Shown piece by piece: positions 55,386 through 64,000 of a stretch of DNA of 64,000 bases. The notes below the pieces were generated by a model. That model saw only the letters and a list, made by a program, of their open reading frames with translations, had not been told where the DNA came from and ran no database searches. The DNA lies in the NCBI RefSeq assembly GCF_001186365.1, contig NZ_LDTZ01000016.1:310001-374000 (forward strand), read 5' to 3'. The position numbers and the translations under genes are program-made. Position 1 is the first letter of the stretch; the number at the start of each line of letters is the position of its first letter. This DNA is from Gordonia jacobaea (GTDB lineage Bacteria; Actinomycetota; Actinomycetes; Mycobacteriales; Mycobacteriaceae).

Positions 55386-56438
55386 ATGCTCATCTCACAG
55401 CGACCAACCCTCACCGAGGAGATCATCGCCGACGACCGGTCGAAGTTCGTTATCGAACCGCTCGAGCCGGGCTTCGGCTACACCCTCGGTAACTCGCTGC
55501 GTCGTACCCTGCTCAGCTCGATTCCGGGCGCTGCGATCACCAGCATCCGCATCGACGGAGTTCTGCACGAGTTCACCACCGTCCCCGGCGTGAAGGAAGA
55601 TGTCACCGACATCATCCTGAACCTCAAGGGCCTCGTGGTGAGCTCCGAAGAGGACGAGCCGGTCACCATGTATGTGCGTAAGCAGGGTCCGGGCACCGTC
55701 ACCGGTGCTGACATCGTGCCGCCCGCCGGCGTCACCGTGCACAACCCGGATCTGCACATCGCCACCCTGAACGACAAGGGCAAGCTCGAGATCGAGCTCG
55801 TCGTCGAGCGGGGCCGTGGTTACGTGCCTGCCGTGCAGAACAAGGCGTCGGGAGCCGAGATCGGCCGTATTCCGGTCGACTCGATCTACTCGCCGGTGCT
55901 GAAGGTCACCTACAAGGTGGAGGCCACCCGCGTCGAGCAGCGCACCGACTTCGACCGTTTGGTGCTCGACGTCGAGACCAAGAACTCGATCAGCGCTCGT
56001 GACGCCCTGGCGTCCGCGGGCAAGACCCTGGTCGAGCTGTTCGGTCTGGCTCGGGAGCTCAACGTCGAGGCTGAGGGAATCGAGATCGGGCCGTCGCCTG
56101 CGGAGGCTGACCACATCGCGTCGTTCAGCCTGCCGATCGAGGATCTGGATCTGACCGTCCGTTCGTACAACTGCCTCAAGCGCGAAGGTGTCCACACCGT
56201 CGGCGAGCTGGTTGCGCGTACCGAGTCTGATCTGCTCGACATCCGCAACTTCGGTCAGAAGTCGATCGACGAGGTGAAGGTCAAGCTGCACACCCTGGGT
56301 CTGTCGCTCAAGGACAGCCCGGCCAGCTTCGATCCGTCGCAGGTCGCCGGTTACGACCCGGCAACCGGAACGTGGTCGGACGACGCGTCTTTCGACGCTG
56401 ACTCCGGTGAGGATTTCGCGGAGACCGAGCAGCTCTAG
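55386..56438 (+). CDS. rpoA: RNA polymerase alpha subunit
   Basis: 350 residues. The N-terminal dimerisation domain includes [21 protein letters not shown]; the C-terminal domain with its DNA-binding helix-hairpin-helix includes [18 protein letters not shown] and [18 protein letters not shown] short acidic tail ([12 protein letters not shown]) is usual in this order. Start after AAGGAG. Confidence 0.98.
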   Translation: MLISQRPTLTEEIIADDRSKFVIEPLEPGFGYTLGNSLRRTLLSSIPGAAITSIRIDGVLHEFTTVPGVKEDVTDIILNLKGLVVSSEEDEPVTMYVRKQGPGTVTGADIVPPAGVTVHNPDLHIATLNDKGKLEIELVVERGRGYVPAVQNKASGAEIGRIPVDSIYSPVLKVTYKVEATRVEQRTDFDRLVLDVETKNSISARDALASAGKTLVELFGLARELNVEAEGIEIGPSPAEADHIASFSLPIEDLDLTVRSYNCLKREGVHTVGELVARTESDLLDIRNFGQKSIDEVKVKLHTLGLSLKDSPASFDPSQVAGYDPATGTWSDDASFDADSGEDFAETEQL

Positions 56439-56498
56439 TCGCTGCGACTGCCAAACCTGACTCGTCGAGCGATCGCCGGGTCCTCCTAGGAGAAGACA

Positions 56499-57107
56499 AT
56501 GCCCAAGCCCACCAAGGGTGCCCGCCTCGGCGGGTCGGCCAGCCACCAGAAGGCGATGTTGGCGAACCTTGCCACCTCGCTCTTCGAGCACGGCCGCATC
56601 ACCACCACCGAAGCAAAGGCCAAGCGCCTGCGCCCGTACGCGGAAAAGATCATCACCCACGCCAAGGCCGGCAAGCTGGCCAACCGTCGTGAGGTCATGA
56701 AGGACATCCGCGACAAGGACGTCGTCCACACGCTGTTCGCCGAGATCGGCCCGTTCTTCGCGGACCGTCCGGGCGGCTACACACGCATCATCAAGACGAT
56801 CAACCGCAAGGGCGACAACGCCCCCATGGCTGTGATCGAGCTGGTGCGCGAGAACACCGCGTCGACCGAGGCCACCCGCGCCACGCGTGTTGCTGCGTCG
56901 AAGAAGGCCGCTGACGAGAAGGCCGCTGCTCCGGCAGCCGAGGCCGACAACGTCGTCGAGGCCGTCGCCGACGAGGCAACCCCGGCACAGGTCGAGAACG
57001 CCGAGGCCGTGGCCGAGGCTGTCGACGATGAGTCGACGGCTGCCACCGCACCGGAGGCCGAAGCTGCTGACGCCGACGTCGACGGTGACAAGGCCGACGA
57101 CAAGTAG
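56499..57107 (+). CDS. rplQ: 50S ribosomal protein L17 with long acidic/alanine tail
   Basis: 202 residues. Residues 1-118 are L17 ([21 protein letters not shown]..., ELVRE). The remaining ~80 residues are a low-complexity Ala/Glu/Asp/Val extension ([18 protein letters not shown]), longer than most; tails of this type occur in actinobacteria. Start after AGGAG. Last r-protein of the block, followed by a terminator that overlaps the truA start. Confidence 0.97.
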   Translation: MPKPTKGARLGGSASHQKAMLANLATSLFEHGRITTTEAKAKRLRPYAEKIITHAKAGKLANRREVMKDIRDKDVVHTLFAEIGPFFADRPGGYTRIIKTINRKGDNAPMAVIELVRENTASTEATRATRVAASKKAADEKAAAPAAEADNVVEAVADEATPAQVENAEAVAEAVDDESTAATAPEAEAADADVDGDKADDK

Positions 57108-57131
57108 GTCGGACGGCTGAACACGCCAGAC

Positions 57132-58016
57132 ATGAACGGACCCGCCACCACACCAGGTGGCGGGTCCGTTCGTCTGCGTTTCGACATCGGTTACGACGGA
57201 ACCGATTTCGCTGGGTGGGCGCGACAGATCAGCCAGCGAACGGTATGTGAGGTCGTCGAGACCGCATTGTCGACGGTGCTGCGGGTACCGGTCCGGCTGA
57301 CCGTCGCCGGCCGGACGGACGCGGGGGTCCACGCCACCGGGCAGGTCGCGCACGCCGACATTCCCGTGTCCGCGCTCGACACGCGTTCCATCGACGGCGA
57401 CCCCGGGCGCCTCGTCGGACGACTCGCCAAGATGCTTCCCGACGATGTGCGCGTGAAGCAGGCCGCGCCGGTCAGTGAACACTTCGACGCACGGTTCTCG
57501 GCGCTGCGGCGTCACTACCGGTACCGACTCTCCGACGCGGTGTTCGGTGCCGAACCGGTGCTCGCGCGCACCACCGCGGCATGGCGACGGCCGCTCGACG
57601 TGGAGGCGATGAACGCGGCGTCGTCGGTGTTGTTGGGCCTCAACGATTTTGCCGCATTCTGTCGACGCCGCGAGGGCGCGACGACGATCCGCGATCTACA
57701 ACGGTTCTCTTGGTCGCGCGACGCAGAAGGCGTGCTGATCGGCGAGGTCAGCGCGGATGCGTTCTGCTGGTCGATGGTGCGCTCGCTCGTCGGCGCGGTG
57801 GCGTCGGTGGGGGATGGTCGGCGTGACGTCGACTGGTGTCGGGCGCTTCTGGGCGAGCGTGAACGCAGCGCGAAGGTGCCGGTCGCCGAGGCGCGGGGCC
57901 TGTGTCTCGTCGGCGTCGACTACCCGGCAGCCGACGAGCTGGCGGCGCGCAATGCGATCACCCGCGACGTGCGGGTCACGACAACCGAAGGCGCACAAGG
58001 ATGTTGCGGCGACTAG
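57132..58016 (+). CDS. truA: tRNA pseudouridine(38-40) synthase TruA
   Basis: 294 residues; the catalytic Asp is in [15 protein letters not shown]. Further motifs [13 protein letters not shown] and [18 protein letters not shown] confirm TruA. ATG 57132 is the only in-frame start before the conserved core ([17 protein letters not shown]), and codons 2-14 form the stem of the rplQ terminator; no Shine-Dalgarno is obvious. Mycobacterial genomes keep the same rplQ-truA order. Confidence 0.95.
   Translation: MNGPATTPGGGSVRLRFDIGYDGTDFAGWARQISQRTVCEVVETALSTVLRVPVRLTVAGRTDAGVHATGQVAHADIPVSALDTRSIDGDPGRLVGRLAKMLPDDVRVKQAAPVSEHFDARFSALRRHYRYRLSDAVFGAEPVLARTTAAWRRPLDVEAMNAASSVLLGLNDFAAFCRRREGATTIRDLQRFSWSRDAEGVLIGEVSADAFCWSMVRSLVGAVASVGDGRRDVDWCRALLGERERSAKVPVAEARGLCLVGVDYPAADELAARNAITRDVRVTTTEGAQGCCGD
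57134..57171 (+). terminator. Hairpin after rplQ overlapping the truA start
   Basis: A perfect 16-bp stem (GAACGGACCCGCCACC with its complement) and 6-nt loop ACACCA, 27 bp after the rplQ stop. It begins on the third base of the truA ATG, so either it is a terminator read through for truA, or truA translation depends on melting it. Confidence 0.8.
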
Positions 58017-58083
58017 TTGGCGGGAGCGGCGGTGTGTCGATGAGTGACCGGCCCCGGCAGTCGAGTGCCGCTACTGAGTGCCG

Positions 58084-58584
58084 CTACGCCGAATATGCCA
58101 GTGTCTGCGCGTAGTTGACGCGCGCCCCGAGATCGGCGACGGCCGCGCGGGAGGTGACCGGGATCGCGGCGGTGTAGGCCACCGGTCCGGCAGAGACGGT
58201 GATCTGCACGAACCCGACGGTGCGCTCCTCCTTGACGAGGAGGAACAGCAGACCGAGTCCGCAGAACAAGACGGCTGTCACGATTGCCACGATGAGAGCC
58301 CACTGCGGAATCTCATTGGTGGTGCGTGACATGTCGACGAAGCTCCACCGCGATCCGGCTAGGGGTGCGTTGCCCGCAGGCGTGATGACCTCGCTGCGCG
58401 TGCAGTGGATGTCGCCGATCGAGACGAGGATCGGATCGCCCGGTGGCGGTGGCGGTATCGGTGGGGCAGCGTAGTTTCCGGGGTCCGGTGTCGGCGGCAT
58501 CTCGACGCCGCTCCATCCAGGGGCGCCCGATTCCTGACCGCGAGACTTCGACAGATCGGGTCGAGGTGCGTCCGGGTAGCTCAC
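58084..58584 (-). CDS. Proline-rich single-pass membrane protein, function unknown
   Basis: 166 residues. The N-terminal third is Pro-rich (PPTPDPGNYAAPPIPPPPPGDP), the middle has ILVSIGDIHCTRSEVITPAGN, then one helix (WALIVAIVTAVLFCGLGLLFLLV) and an outer or inner tail with FVQITVSAGPVAYTAAIPV. Similar conserved hypotheticals occur in mycolata near TM2 genes. Same strand as the TM2 gene, 41 bp downstream of it. Confidence 0.8.
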   Translation of the reverse strand: MSYPDAPRPDLSKSRGQESGAPGWSGVEMPPTPDPGNYAAPPIPPPPPGDPILVSIGDIHCTRSEVITPAGNAPLAGSRWSFVDMSRTTNEIPQWALIVAIVTAVLFCGLGLLFLLVKEERTVGFVQITVSAGPVAYTAAIPVTSRAAVADLGARVNYAQTLAYSA

Positions 58585-58625
58585 TGGGTCACCATCCTCA
58601 CTATTTGATCACCTTCACTTTGGCA

Positions 58626-59201
58626 TCAAGGTTGGAGTTTGTATCCGTTCGAGTCGCGGACACTGCCGGTGAAAATCATGATGGCGTCGACGAAGGCCCA
58701 GATCCCGACCGCGGGCAGAATGAATATGCCGATGAACATGAACATCGTGACCCACCCGACGACCGTCAGCACGAGCTGCGCTGCGCCGATCCCGGTGTAT
58801 CCGAGGTAGAACCGTCCCGCGCCGAAACTGCCCAAGAACAGTTGAAGTAGACCTGCCGCGACCTTGGACCTGTTCGAGAGGCGCTCACCCGTGTAGGGGT
58901 CACGGCCAAAGGGCGCCATCGGGTCCGGGGCGCCGGGGTAACCGGCATGAAATCCGTAACCGGGGACCGCGTATCCCTGAGCGCCATATCCCTGACTTCC
59001 ATATCCATGGGCGCCGTATCCCTGGGCGCCGTAGGCGGGACCGTATTGGGGCGAACCCGGGGTTCCGTTCTCGTACGGGAGGGGGAGGAACTGGTCGCCG
59101 GAGGCGGCGGGGCCGAACGGTGAGGGAGCGCCGTACGGCGACGAACCGAAAGGCTGCCCGTTGCCGCGGGCCTCCTGGTTCGAATTGTCGGGAAAACTCA
59201 T
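58626..59201 (-). CDS. TM2-domain membrane protein with Gly/Tyr-rich N-terminus
   Basis: 191 residues. The first ~100 are low complexity with near-repeats of YGAQGYGAHGYGSQGYG; the last ~75 form a TM2 domain (SKVAAGLLQLFLGSFGAGRFYLGYTGIGAAQLVLT..., two helices, with the conserved GRFYLGYT). Function of TM2 proteins in bacteria is not known. Start MSFPDNSNQEARG. Confidence 0.88.
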   Translation of the reverse strand: MSFPDNSNQEARGNGQPFGSSPYGAPSPFGPAASGDQFLPLPYENGTPGSPQYGPAYGAQGYGAHGYGSQGYGAQGYAVPGYGFHAGYPGAPDPMAPFGRDPYTGERLSNRSKVAAGLLQLFLGSFGAGRFYLGYTGIGAAQLVLTVVGWVTMFMFIGIFILPAVGIWAFVDAIMIFTGSVRDSNGYKLQP

Positions 59202-59283
59202 GGCGCCAATCCTCGCACGGACCCCTGACAGGTGTCGCTACGCGGTGTAAACGACTTGGCGTATGTCGGTCGGTTGGCCGACC

Positions 59284-60381
59284 TCAGGTTGCGCTGCGCT
59301 CGTCGTCGATGGCGTCGAACACTGCCTCGACGGTCTGTTCGTCGCCGACGATGTCGGCGCTCTTGCGGCCCTCGGTCATCAGCCTGCGCCAGACCTGGGA
59401 GTCGAACTCCATGGGTTCGTTGCGTTCGAGGAACTCCATGACGACCTGCACGAAGCGCTCCGGGTCGTCGTGGAAGGGGAAGTGACCCGAGCCATGGAAC
59501 GTCGACATCTCGCTGTGGCCGATCGCGGAATGCGCGAGCAGGGCGTGTTCATAGGGGATGACGGTGTCGTCGTCGCCCCAGACGATCAAAACGGGCAGGT
59601 ACTCGGTCAAATAACATCGGTCCAGCATCGTGATCGATTGCCCTCGCCAGTCGACCACTGCCCGCAGGGTGCGGAGAAACGCCGCAGAGGCGGTGGGCGC
59701 CGCGAGGTCGCCGAGGACGCGTAGCAGATCCTCGTGGTCGTTGAGCATGCGCTTCGGTGACAGATCGTGCGGGAGGTCGGGGATTCCCGGCGGCGTCGGC
59801 GTCGCGGCGATCACGCTGGCACCAAATCGGAGTGCCGGCAGCACCCCCGGAACCCGTAATGCTGTGAGCGCGCTGTTGACCAGCGGCAACGTCACCAGCC
59901 GGAGAGCGGGGTTGACCTCCCGGCTGACACCGCCCGCCGCCACGAGGACGAGTCGCTCGACAAACCGGGGGAACTGATAGCAGAACTGCATCGCGACGCC
60001 ACCACCGAGCGAGTGCCCGACGACGGTGACCTTGCTGATTCCCAGCACAACGAGCAGATCGCGCATCCCATTCGCGAACGCGGGCACAGAGTAGTCGGCG
60101 CGCGGCTTGTCCGACCGCCCGTGTCCCAGCAGGTCGGGTGCGATGACCGTGTAGTGCTGGGCGAGCATCGGGATGACTTCGTTCCAGGTGGACGAGTTGT
60201 CGCCGATGCCGTGGATGAGGAGAAGTGCCGGCCCGCTGCCCGCGATCCGATAAGCCCGCCGGTAGCCGTGGATGACCTTGTATTCGATGCGCATTTCAGT
60301 GTCAGAGACGGGGCGTAGATTCGCAGACGATGAGCCGCCGGAACGTTTGATTCCGCCGACTCGGGTCGGGGCTTCTGACAC
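59284..60381 (-). CDS. Alpha/beta hydrolase
   Basis: 365 residues. Oxyanion motif LLLIHGIGDNSSTWNE, nucleophile elbow VVGHSLGGGVAMQF, acid residue in VLIVWGDDDTVIP and His in GSGHFPFHDDPERF. No signal peptide; a disordered first 25 residues (ATG 60381; a later ATG at 60294, MRIEYKVIHGYRRAYR, is possible). Close relatives are common in mycobacteria; substrate unknown. Confidence 0.9.
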   Translation of the reverse strand: MSEAPTRVGGIKRSGGSSSANLRPVSDTEMRIEYKVIHGYRRAYRIAGSGPALLLIHGIGDNSSTWNEVIPMLAQHYTVIAPDLLGHGRSDKPRADYSVPAFANGMRDLLVVLGISKVTVVGHSLGGGVAMQFCYQFPRFVERLVLVAAGGVSREVNPALRLVTLPLVNSALTALRVPGVLPALRFGASVIAATPTPPGIPDLPHDLSPKRMLNDHEDLLRVLGDLAAPTASAAFLRTLRAVVDWRGQSITMLDRCYLTEYLPVLIVWGDDDTVIPYEHALLAHSAIGHSEMSTFHGSGHFPFHDDPERFVQVVMEFLERNEPMEFDSQVWRRLMTEGRKSADIVGDEQTVEAVFDAIDDERSAT

Positions 60382-60568
60382 GACTGACTCCTCGCGTGAT
60401 CACAACGGCGTGATGTTTGGGCTGGCGGCATGTGACCACAACGCCTTCTCTTCGAGTTAACACCCGATAGGCGCTGTCTGCCCACCATGTTGCAGCGAGT
60501 TAACGTGAGCGCAAACGAGTGGACTCGACCACATCGCGGGCGTCAAGGTGTCGATAGGCTTGCGGGCA

Positions 60569-61399
60569 ATGAATCCGTTCGACATCGACGCGTTTCTGAC
60601 CACGGGCGGGCTCGTCGGGCTGTGCGTGCTGATCTTCGTCGAAACCGGCCTGCTCATCGGCTTCGTGTTCCCCGGCGACTCGATACTCTTCACCGCGGGT
60701 GTCTTCGCTGCTCAGCCGGAACCCTTCGCCCCGCTCTGGCTGCTCTGCGTGGCGGTTCCGTTGGCTGCGATCCTCGGCGATCAGTGTGGGTTCCTGATCG
60801 GTCGACGGCTTGGGCGCGGCGTGCTCGAGGGGCGTCTGATGCGCACGATCGGACCGACCTACGTCGAGAGGACGCACCGTTTCTTCGACAGGTTCGGCCC
60901 GCTGACGGTGTTCTTCGGTCGGTTCATCGGGATCGTGCGCACGTTGACCCCGGTTGTCGCGGGCTTCAGCGGGATGCGCCACTCGGTGTTCACGTTCTTC
61001 AGCGTTCTGGGCAGCATCGTCTGGGCGGCGGGCATCATCGTGCTCGGCTATTTTCTCGGCTCCGTCCCGATCATCCGTGATCATCTCGAACTGATCATCG
61101 TGGCGTCGGTGCTGACCGTGGTGGTCCCGACGCTCATCGAGGGAACACGACGGTGGCGCGCACTGCGTCGCCTGAAGGCGGCTGATGCGACCGCGACCGA
61201 CGGCGCGCAGGTCGACGGCGCGCACGTTGGCAGCTCGAGGGTAGGTGCCTCAGGGGCCGATAGCCCCCAGGGTGGCCGCGCTGAGAGTGACGATGCGCAA
61301 GTCGGCGACTCGGCGATGCATCGCGCTGAGGTTGACAGCACTGAGGTGGATAGCGCTGAGGTGGATAGCGCTGAAGTGGATAGCGCAGAGGGTCGCTAG
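60569..61399 (+). CDS. DedA-family membrane protein with repetitive acidic tail
   Basis: 276 residues. DedA/SNARE-associated core: GLCVLIFVETGLLIGFVFPGDSILFTAG, the FFGRFIGIVRTLTPVVAG motif with its conserved Arg residues, and several helices. DedA proteins act in lipid-carrier flipping and membrane homeostasis. The C-terminal ~75 residues are cytoplasmic, ending in four 5-residue EVDSA-type repeats. ATG 60569 is chosen; GTG 60548 is possible. Confidence 0.9.
   Translation: MNPFDIDAFLTTGGLVGLCVLIFVETGLLIGFVFPGDSILFTAGVFAAQPEPFAPLWLLCVAVPLAAILGDQCGFLIGRRLGRGVLEGRLMRTIGPTYVERTHRFFDRFGPLTVFFGRFIGIVRTLTPVVAGFSGMRHSVFTFFSVLGSIVWAAGIIVLGYFLGSVPIIRDHLELIIVASVLTVVVPTLIEGTRRWRALRRLKAADATATDGAQVDGAHVGSSRVGASGADSPQGGRAESDDAQVGDSAMHRAEVDSTEVDSAEVDSAEVDSAEGR
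61328..61387 (+). repeat. Four 15-bp tandem repeats inside the DedA gene
   Basis: Units GAGGTTGACAGCACT, GAGGTGGATAGCGCT (twice, identical) and GAAGTGGATAGCGCA, each coding EVDS(A/T). The number of units is expected to vary between strains. Confidence 0.85.
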
Positions 61400-61702
61400 C
61401 TCGGCGGTCGATCGCTCGGAGAGCGGCTCCGACGTCGACGTTCGGCGGCACGTGGCCCGGGGTGTAGGCCGTTGGGGAGAGTCGCTGACCAGCGCCGCGT
61501 GGTGGCGGAACCGATCCCCTCGAAGTTGTTTACACGTTTGTTCGTTCTGAAACGTAAAAATCCGACAGAATGACTTATCCACAAGCACGCGTCGGGGTAT
61601 GGCCGGGAGGCCCGAGGGGTGGCAATATCTCAACGCACAACGCGACGGACGACTGAGGTCAGGGGCGCGGTCGGTTGAGTCACGTACGGAGGCACAGGGG
61701 GA
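61400..61702. other. Intergenic region before the ESX-associated cluster
   Basis: 303 bp. An AT-rich patch at about 61524-61560 (TTGTTTACACG, GAAACGTAAAAAT) is the likely promoter area for the genes that follow, but I cannot fix a -35/-10 pair. A DnaA-box-like TTATCCACA occurs at about 61573-61581; alone it is not evidence of an origin. Confidence 0.4.
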
Positions 61703-62155
61703 GTGCGGGATCAGATGGCAGTGCAGCACAACGACTTCGGGCAGCACAACGACTTCGGGAAACACAACGACTTCGGGCGCAACAAGGATTCGGGTTCGAC
61801 GAGCGACCTCGATCCACAAGCAAAGGTTCCTGCAGCATTCCAAATGTCTTCTGCGCGATCACGATCGGGCGCAATCACGGTGGTGACCACACCACAGGGT
61901 CTGCCAACGCGTGTCCGCATCGACCGATCGCAACTCGAGAAGAGACCCGACGTACTCGCCGACGAGATCTTGCGGCTCTGCAGGCAATCGGCGATGGCTG
62001 CCGGTATCCGTTGGCGCGACGAGCTTCTCGAAGCCGGGGCCTCGCGCGACGTCGTCGATGCGATGGGCTTACCGACAGCCGACGACCTCTCCCACGCCGA
62101 GCAACTCGACGACGAGCGCGACGACGTTCCGGCGTCGTGGATGCGTCGAGTGTGA
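61703..62155 (+). CDS. YbaB/EbfC-like protein of the ESX-associated cluster, with QHNDFG repeats
   Basis: 150 residues. The N-terminus has three near-identical hexapeptides (QHNDFG, QHNDFG, KHNDFG) followed by RNKDSG. The core SGAITVVTTPQGLPTRVRIDRS, then DEILRLCRQSAMAAGIRWRDELLEAG, resembles YbaB/EbfC-type proteins, small dimers often found in type VII secretion clusters of mycolata; function unknown. The tail is acidic (LDDERDDVPAS). GTG 61703 or ATG 61715. Confidence 0.7.
   Translation: MRDQMAVQHNDFGQHNDFGKHNDFGRNKDSGSTSDLDPQAKVPAAFQMSSARSRSGAITVVTTPQGLPTRVRIDRSQLEKRPDVLADEILRLCRQSAMAAGIRWRDELLEAGASRDVVDAMGLPTADDLSHAEQLDDERDDVPASWMRRV
61724..61795 (+). repeat. 18-bp tandem repeats CAGCACAACGACTTCGGG
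   Basis: Two identical units (61724-61741, 61742-61759), a third with one or two changes and a degenerate fourth, in frame at the start of the YbaB-like gene. They encode the QHNDFG hexapeptides. Confidence 0.85.
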
Positions 62156-62165
62156 GGGGTATGCG

Positions 62166-62480
62166 ATGACGGGTGCAATGGATGAACTCGAAGCGCGAGC
62201 ACGGGCCCAACTGGGCCACCTCGCCGACTTCGGAGATCGGCTGGCCGCATTGAGCGTGCGGGAGAGTTCGCCAGACGGGCTGGTGACCGCTGAGGTCGAC
62301 GGCAAGGGGGCGCTCACCGGTCTGTGGCTGGCAGAAGGCGCAAACGACCTCGGCGAGACGCGGCTGGGCGAACAGATTGTCGCTACAGCGCTTCTCGGCG
62401 CTCAACGTGCGTTCGCCGCGCGTGCGGCGCTCACCGAAGAGTTCACCGCGGCCTTCACCGAGCAACTCGAGAGTCGATGA
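62166..62480 (+). CDS. YbaB/EbfC-like protein, ESX-associated
   Basis: 104 residues: helical start (MDELEARARAQLGHLADFGDRL), a small beta region (GLVTAEVDGKGALTGLWLA) and long C-terminal helices (GEQIVATALLGAQRAFAARAALTEEFTAAF), the YbaB topology, also close to ESX proteins such as EspL. ATG 62166; ATG 62178 is possible. Ten bp after the previous gene. Confidence 0.7.
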   Translation: MTGAMDELEARARAQLGHLADFGDRLAALSVRESSPDGLVTAEVDGKGALTGLWLAEGANDLGETRLGEQIVATALLGAQRAFAARAALTEEFTAAFTEQLESR

Positions 62481-62612
62481 CCGACACCGACGCGACGTCG
62501 GCAAATTCGATGGAACCTTTCGGGTCGAGTGCCCGTCAGATCCCCGACGCCTCGAGACCGCCCAGACTCCGACAACTGTAAACCTGCAATCGTGCATCAA
62601 CGAGGGGACCAC

Positions 62613-62921
62613 ATGGACAACGTGACGGTGACACCTGAAGTGCTGGAAGGCTTTGCGGCAACCAACGTGGCTATCGGCACGGCGGTTGGCGCGGCGGGCA
62701 CGATCAACGCTGCTGCGAATACCGCTGCGATGATCGGGGTGTTCGGACTCATCGGCCAAGAGTTCTTGGCAGCTTTCATCACCGCCCAGGCCAACCATCT
62801 GGCCGCTGTCGGAAGCCTCGCGGCAGTCCATGCATCGACCGCAGCGAGCACGGTAGCCGCACTCGCTGAATTCGACGCAAACGACGCGGCCGGCGCAGCA
62901 GCAATTCGGTCGGTGCTGTGA
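62613..62921 (+). CDS. EspC-like type VII secretion target
   Basis: 102 residues, helical, Ala-rich: MDNVTVTPEVLEGFAATNVA, then GAAGTINAAANTAAMIGVFG and LIGQEFLAAF. The opening 'VTPEVL' and the small-residue middle fit the EspC/DUF2580 group of ESX substrates or associates. No WxG is seen in this protein. Ends in a GTGA overlap with the next gene, indicating coexpression. Confidence 0.7.
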   Translation: MDNVTVTPEVLEGFAATNVAIGTAVGAAGTINAAANTAAMIGVFGLIGQEFLAAFITAQANHLAAVGSLAAVHASTAASTVAALAEFDANDAAGAAAIRSVL

Positions 62922-64000
62922 CCTCGCCGCAACCCGCCTCGGGTGGGCCGCACCCGCCCGGCGCGATCGATACATCGCTTCCAGATGTTCCTGCCATCAA
63001 CGACATGTCGATCCAGGACATGATCGACGCCACGCCACTCGGACCGATCCTCGATCGGCCAGTTGGTGAGGTACTCGCCGGGCTCGGGCTGCCGCCGATT
63101 CCTCAGCTCCCGGCGTTGCCGCCCATGCCGGGACTTCCGCCGCTGCCGACGATCGACATCGGCATGCTGCTCAAACCGATCACCGATCTCCTGGGCGGTT
63201 TCGGAACCGGCGACCTGTCCGGCGCGCCGCTCGATCCGTCGATGATCTTCGATGGATTGTCGACGGTGCTCGATACCGCGATGTCCACCGCCACACAGGC
63301 TCTCGGTGTGCTCGATACGTTGTGGGCAGGTCAGGCGTCGCTGGGTGCGACGACGAAAACGGCGCAGGCAAGTGCCGACAGCGCCGCGCTGTCGACACAG
63401 GGCGGGGTGATGTCGATCGACATCCAGGCCGCGGCGGGGATCGTGGCGGCGGGCCTCGCGGCCGTCCAGGGCATCATCGCGGCGACGATCGGCAAGATCG
63501 CGGTCCTCGGACCTGGTCTTGTGACGCCGGTCGGTCAGGGCGTAGCGGTCGGATTCGCTACGGAGGGGCTGGCCGAGGCGACTGCGGCGGTTGCGGTGAC
63601 TCGGGCCCAATTGCTCGGCCCCACAACGCAAATGGTCGTCAACGGCGCGCCGGTCAACGTGACCGCCCCGCCGACTGCCGCAACGTCGGCGGCGCAGTCA
63701 CCGTTCGCGCTGGCCAGTTCGATCCTCGAGGCGGTCTCGCCACGCGTGTCCACAGCGACACAACTGCCCTCTACGTTGATGACACCCGTCAGCGAGATGC
63801 TCAGCATCGCCTCGGGCGACGGCGTCGACGCCGCCCGGCTCGAACACCTTTCCGCCGGTGGCGGTCCCGATCTCGCGGGACCGGGCGGCGGATCAGGTGA
63901 CGCAACCGTCGGCGCAGCCGGAATGGGTGCGGGGGCACTGGGAGTCGGGGGTCTGGGCGTTGGGGGCATGGGTGCGGGATCGGCTCCTCTCGGGGCAGCA
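62918..64000 (+). CDS. Large Ala/Gly/Pro-rich ESX-associated protein (3' end outside the window)
   Basis: 361 codons, open at the window edge. GTG 62918 overlaps the previous stop. Residues 1-80 are Pro/Leu-rich (GLGLPPIPQLPALPPMPGLPP), residues about 100-220 are helical with an LWAGQAS (WxG) motif near 146 followed by VMSIDIQAAAGIVAAGLAAVQG, and the later part becomes Gly/Ala-rich (GMGAGALGVGGLGVGGMGAG). This layout recalls ESX substrates such as EspB or PPE-like proteins, but I do not recognise the family. It forms a unit with the EspC-like gene. Confidence 0.7.
   Translation, partial: MTSPQPASGGPHPPGAIDTSLPDVPAINDMSIQDMIDATPLGPILDRPVGEVLAGLGLPPIPQLPALPPMPGLPPLPTIDIGMLLKPITDLLGGFGTGDLSGAPLDPSMIFDGLSTVLDTAMSTATQALGVLDTLWAGQASLGATTKTAQASADSAALSTQGGVMSIDIQAAAGIVAAGLAAVQGIIAATIGKIAVLGPGLVTPVGQGVAVGFATEGLAEATAAVAVTRAQLLGPTTQMVVNGAPVNVTAPPTAATSAAQSPFALASSILEAVSPRVSTATQLPSTLMTPVSEMLSIASGDGVDAARLEHLSAGGGPDLAGPGGGSGDATVGAAGMGAGALGVGGLGVGGMGAGSAPLGAA

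Noticed and set aside
55395..57515. 706-codon minus-strand frame opposite rpoA, rplQ and truA
   Set aside because: Shadow produced by codon bias of the genes on the plus strand.
61573..61581. TTATCCACA as a replication origin signal
   Set aside because: A single DnaA-box-like site without dnaA/dnaN context or a cluster of boxes.

Overview
The window is high-GC DNA (roughly two thirds G+C by eye) from a mycolic-acid actinomycete of the order Mycobacteriales, most likely Gordonia or a close relative. Support for this comes from the r-protein sequences, a UgpAEBC transporter very like the mycobacterial one, type VII secretion (ESX) accessory proteins, GTG starts, and scattered 'TCGACAGGCTCGATCAGCGG'-type intergenic repeats. 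The genus is an inference; no rRNA is present.

Backbone: the plus strand carries the spc and alpha ribosomal-protein operons in normal gene order but broken into three blocks: rplN-rplX-rplE-rpsN (8.8-10.3 kb), rpsH-rplF-rplR-rpsE-rpmD-rplO / secY-adk-map (36.4-42.0 kb), and infA-rpmJ-rpsM-rpsK-rpsD-rpoA-rplQ-truA (53.2-58.0 kb). Each block has its own sigma70-like promoter (TTGGNN, 17-18 bp, TACACT or TACGAT) and a leader of about 200 nt. Strong hairpin terminators follow rpsN, rplO, map and rplQ. No integrase, transposase or tRNA lies at the break points.

Accessory DNA: (1) 1-8.4 kb, minus strand: the 5' part of a large non-ribosomal peptide synthetase (C-A-T-C-A-T-C-A...), whose first module is predicted to load serine. 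(2) 10.6-36.1 kb, between rpsN and rpsH: a TPP-dependent 2-keto acid decarboxylase; a five-gene operon of two SipW-like (Ser/His) signal peptidases and three small exported TasA/camelysin-like proteins, with one peptidase fused to a Ser/Thr-rich exported tail; an exported Gly-rich protein; a secreted lipase; narGHJI nitrate reductase with a divergent TehA/SLAC1-type channel; a cupin; a three-gene overlapping operon of DUF559-type nuclease, winged-helix protein and HerA-like dual ATPase (candidate defence or DNA-processing system); a DUF2127 membrane protein; and a LysR regulator divergent from an MFS exporter. (3) 42.2-52.8 kb, between map and infA: ugpAEBC with a repeat array inside the operon; a coupled fdhD-DUF1059-EAL unit whose EAL gene has lost its C-terminal CBS part by a one-base frameshift; dtd; an F420-type oxidoreductase; a small holin-like membrane protein; a DUF1801 protein; and a Pit phosphate transporter. 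(4) 58.1-64 kb: envelope proteins (Pro-rich single-pass, TM2, alpha/beta hydrolase, DedA), then an ESX-associated cluster of two YbaB-like proteins, an EspC-like substrate and a large Ala/Gly/Pro-rich protein running off the end.

Functionally, the housekeeping translation and secretion genes have accumulated anaerobic respiration, surface-fibre export, transport and probable defence modules between their blocks. The most unusual items are the SipW/TasA-like operon with its peptidase-substrate fusion, the nuclease/wHTH/HerA operon, the split spc operon itself, and the palindromic and tandem intergenic repeats.
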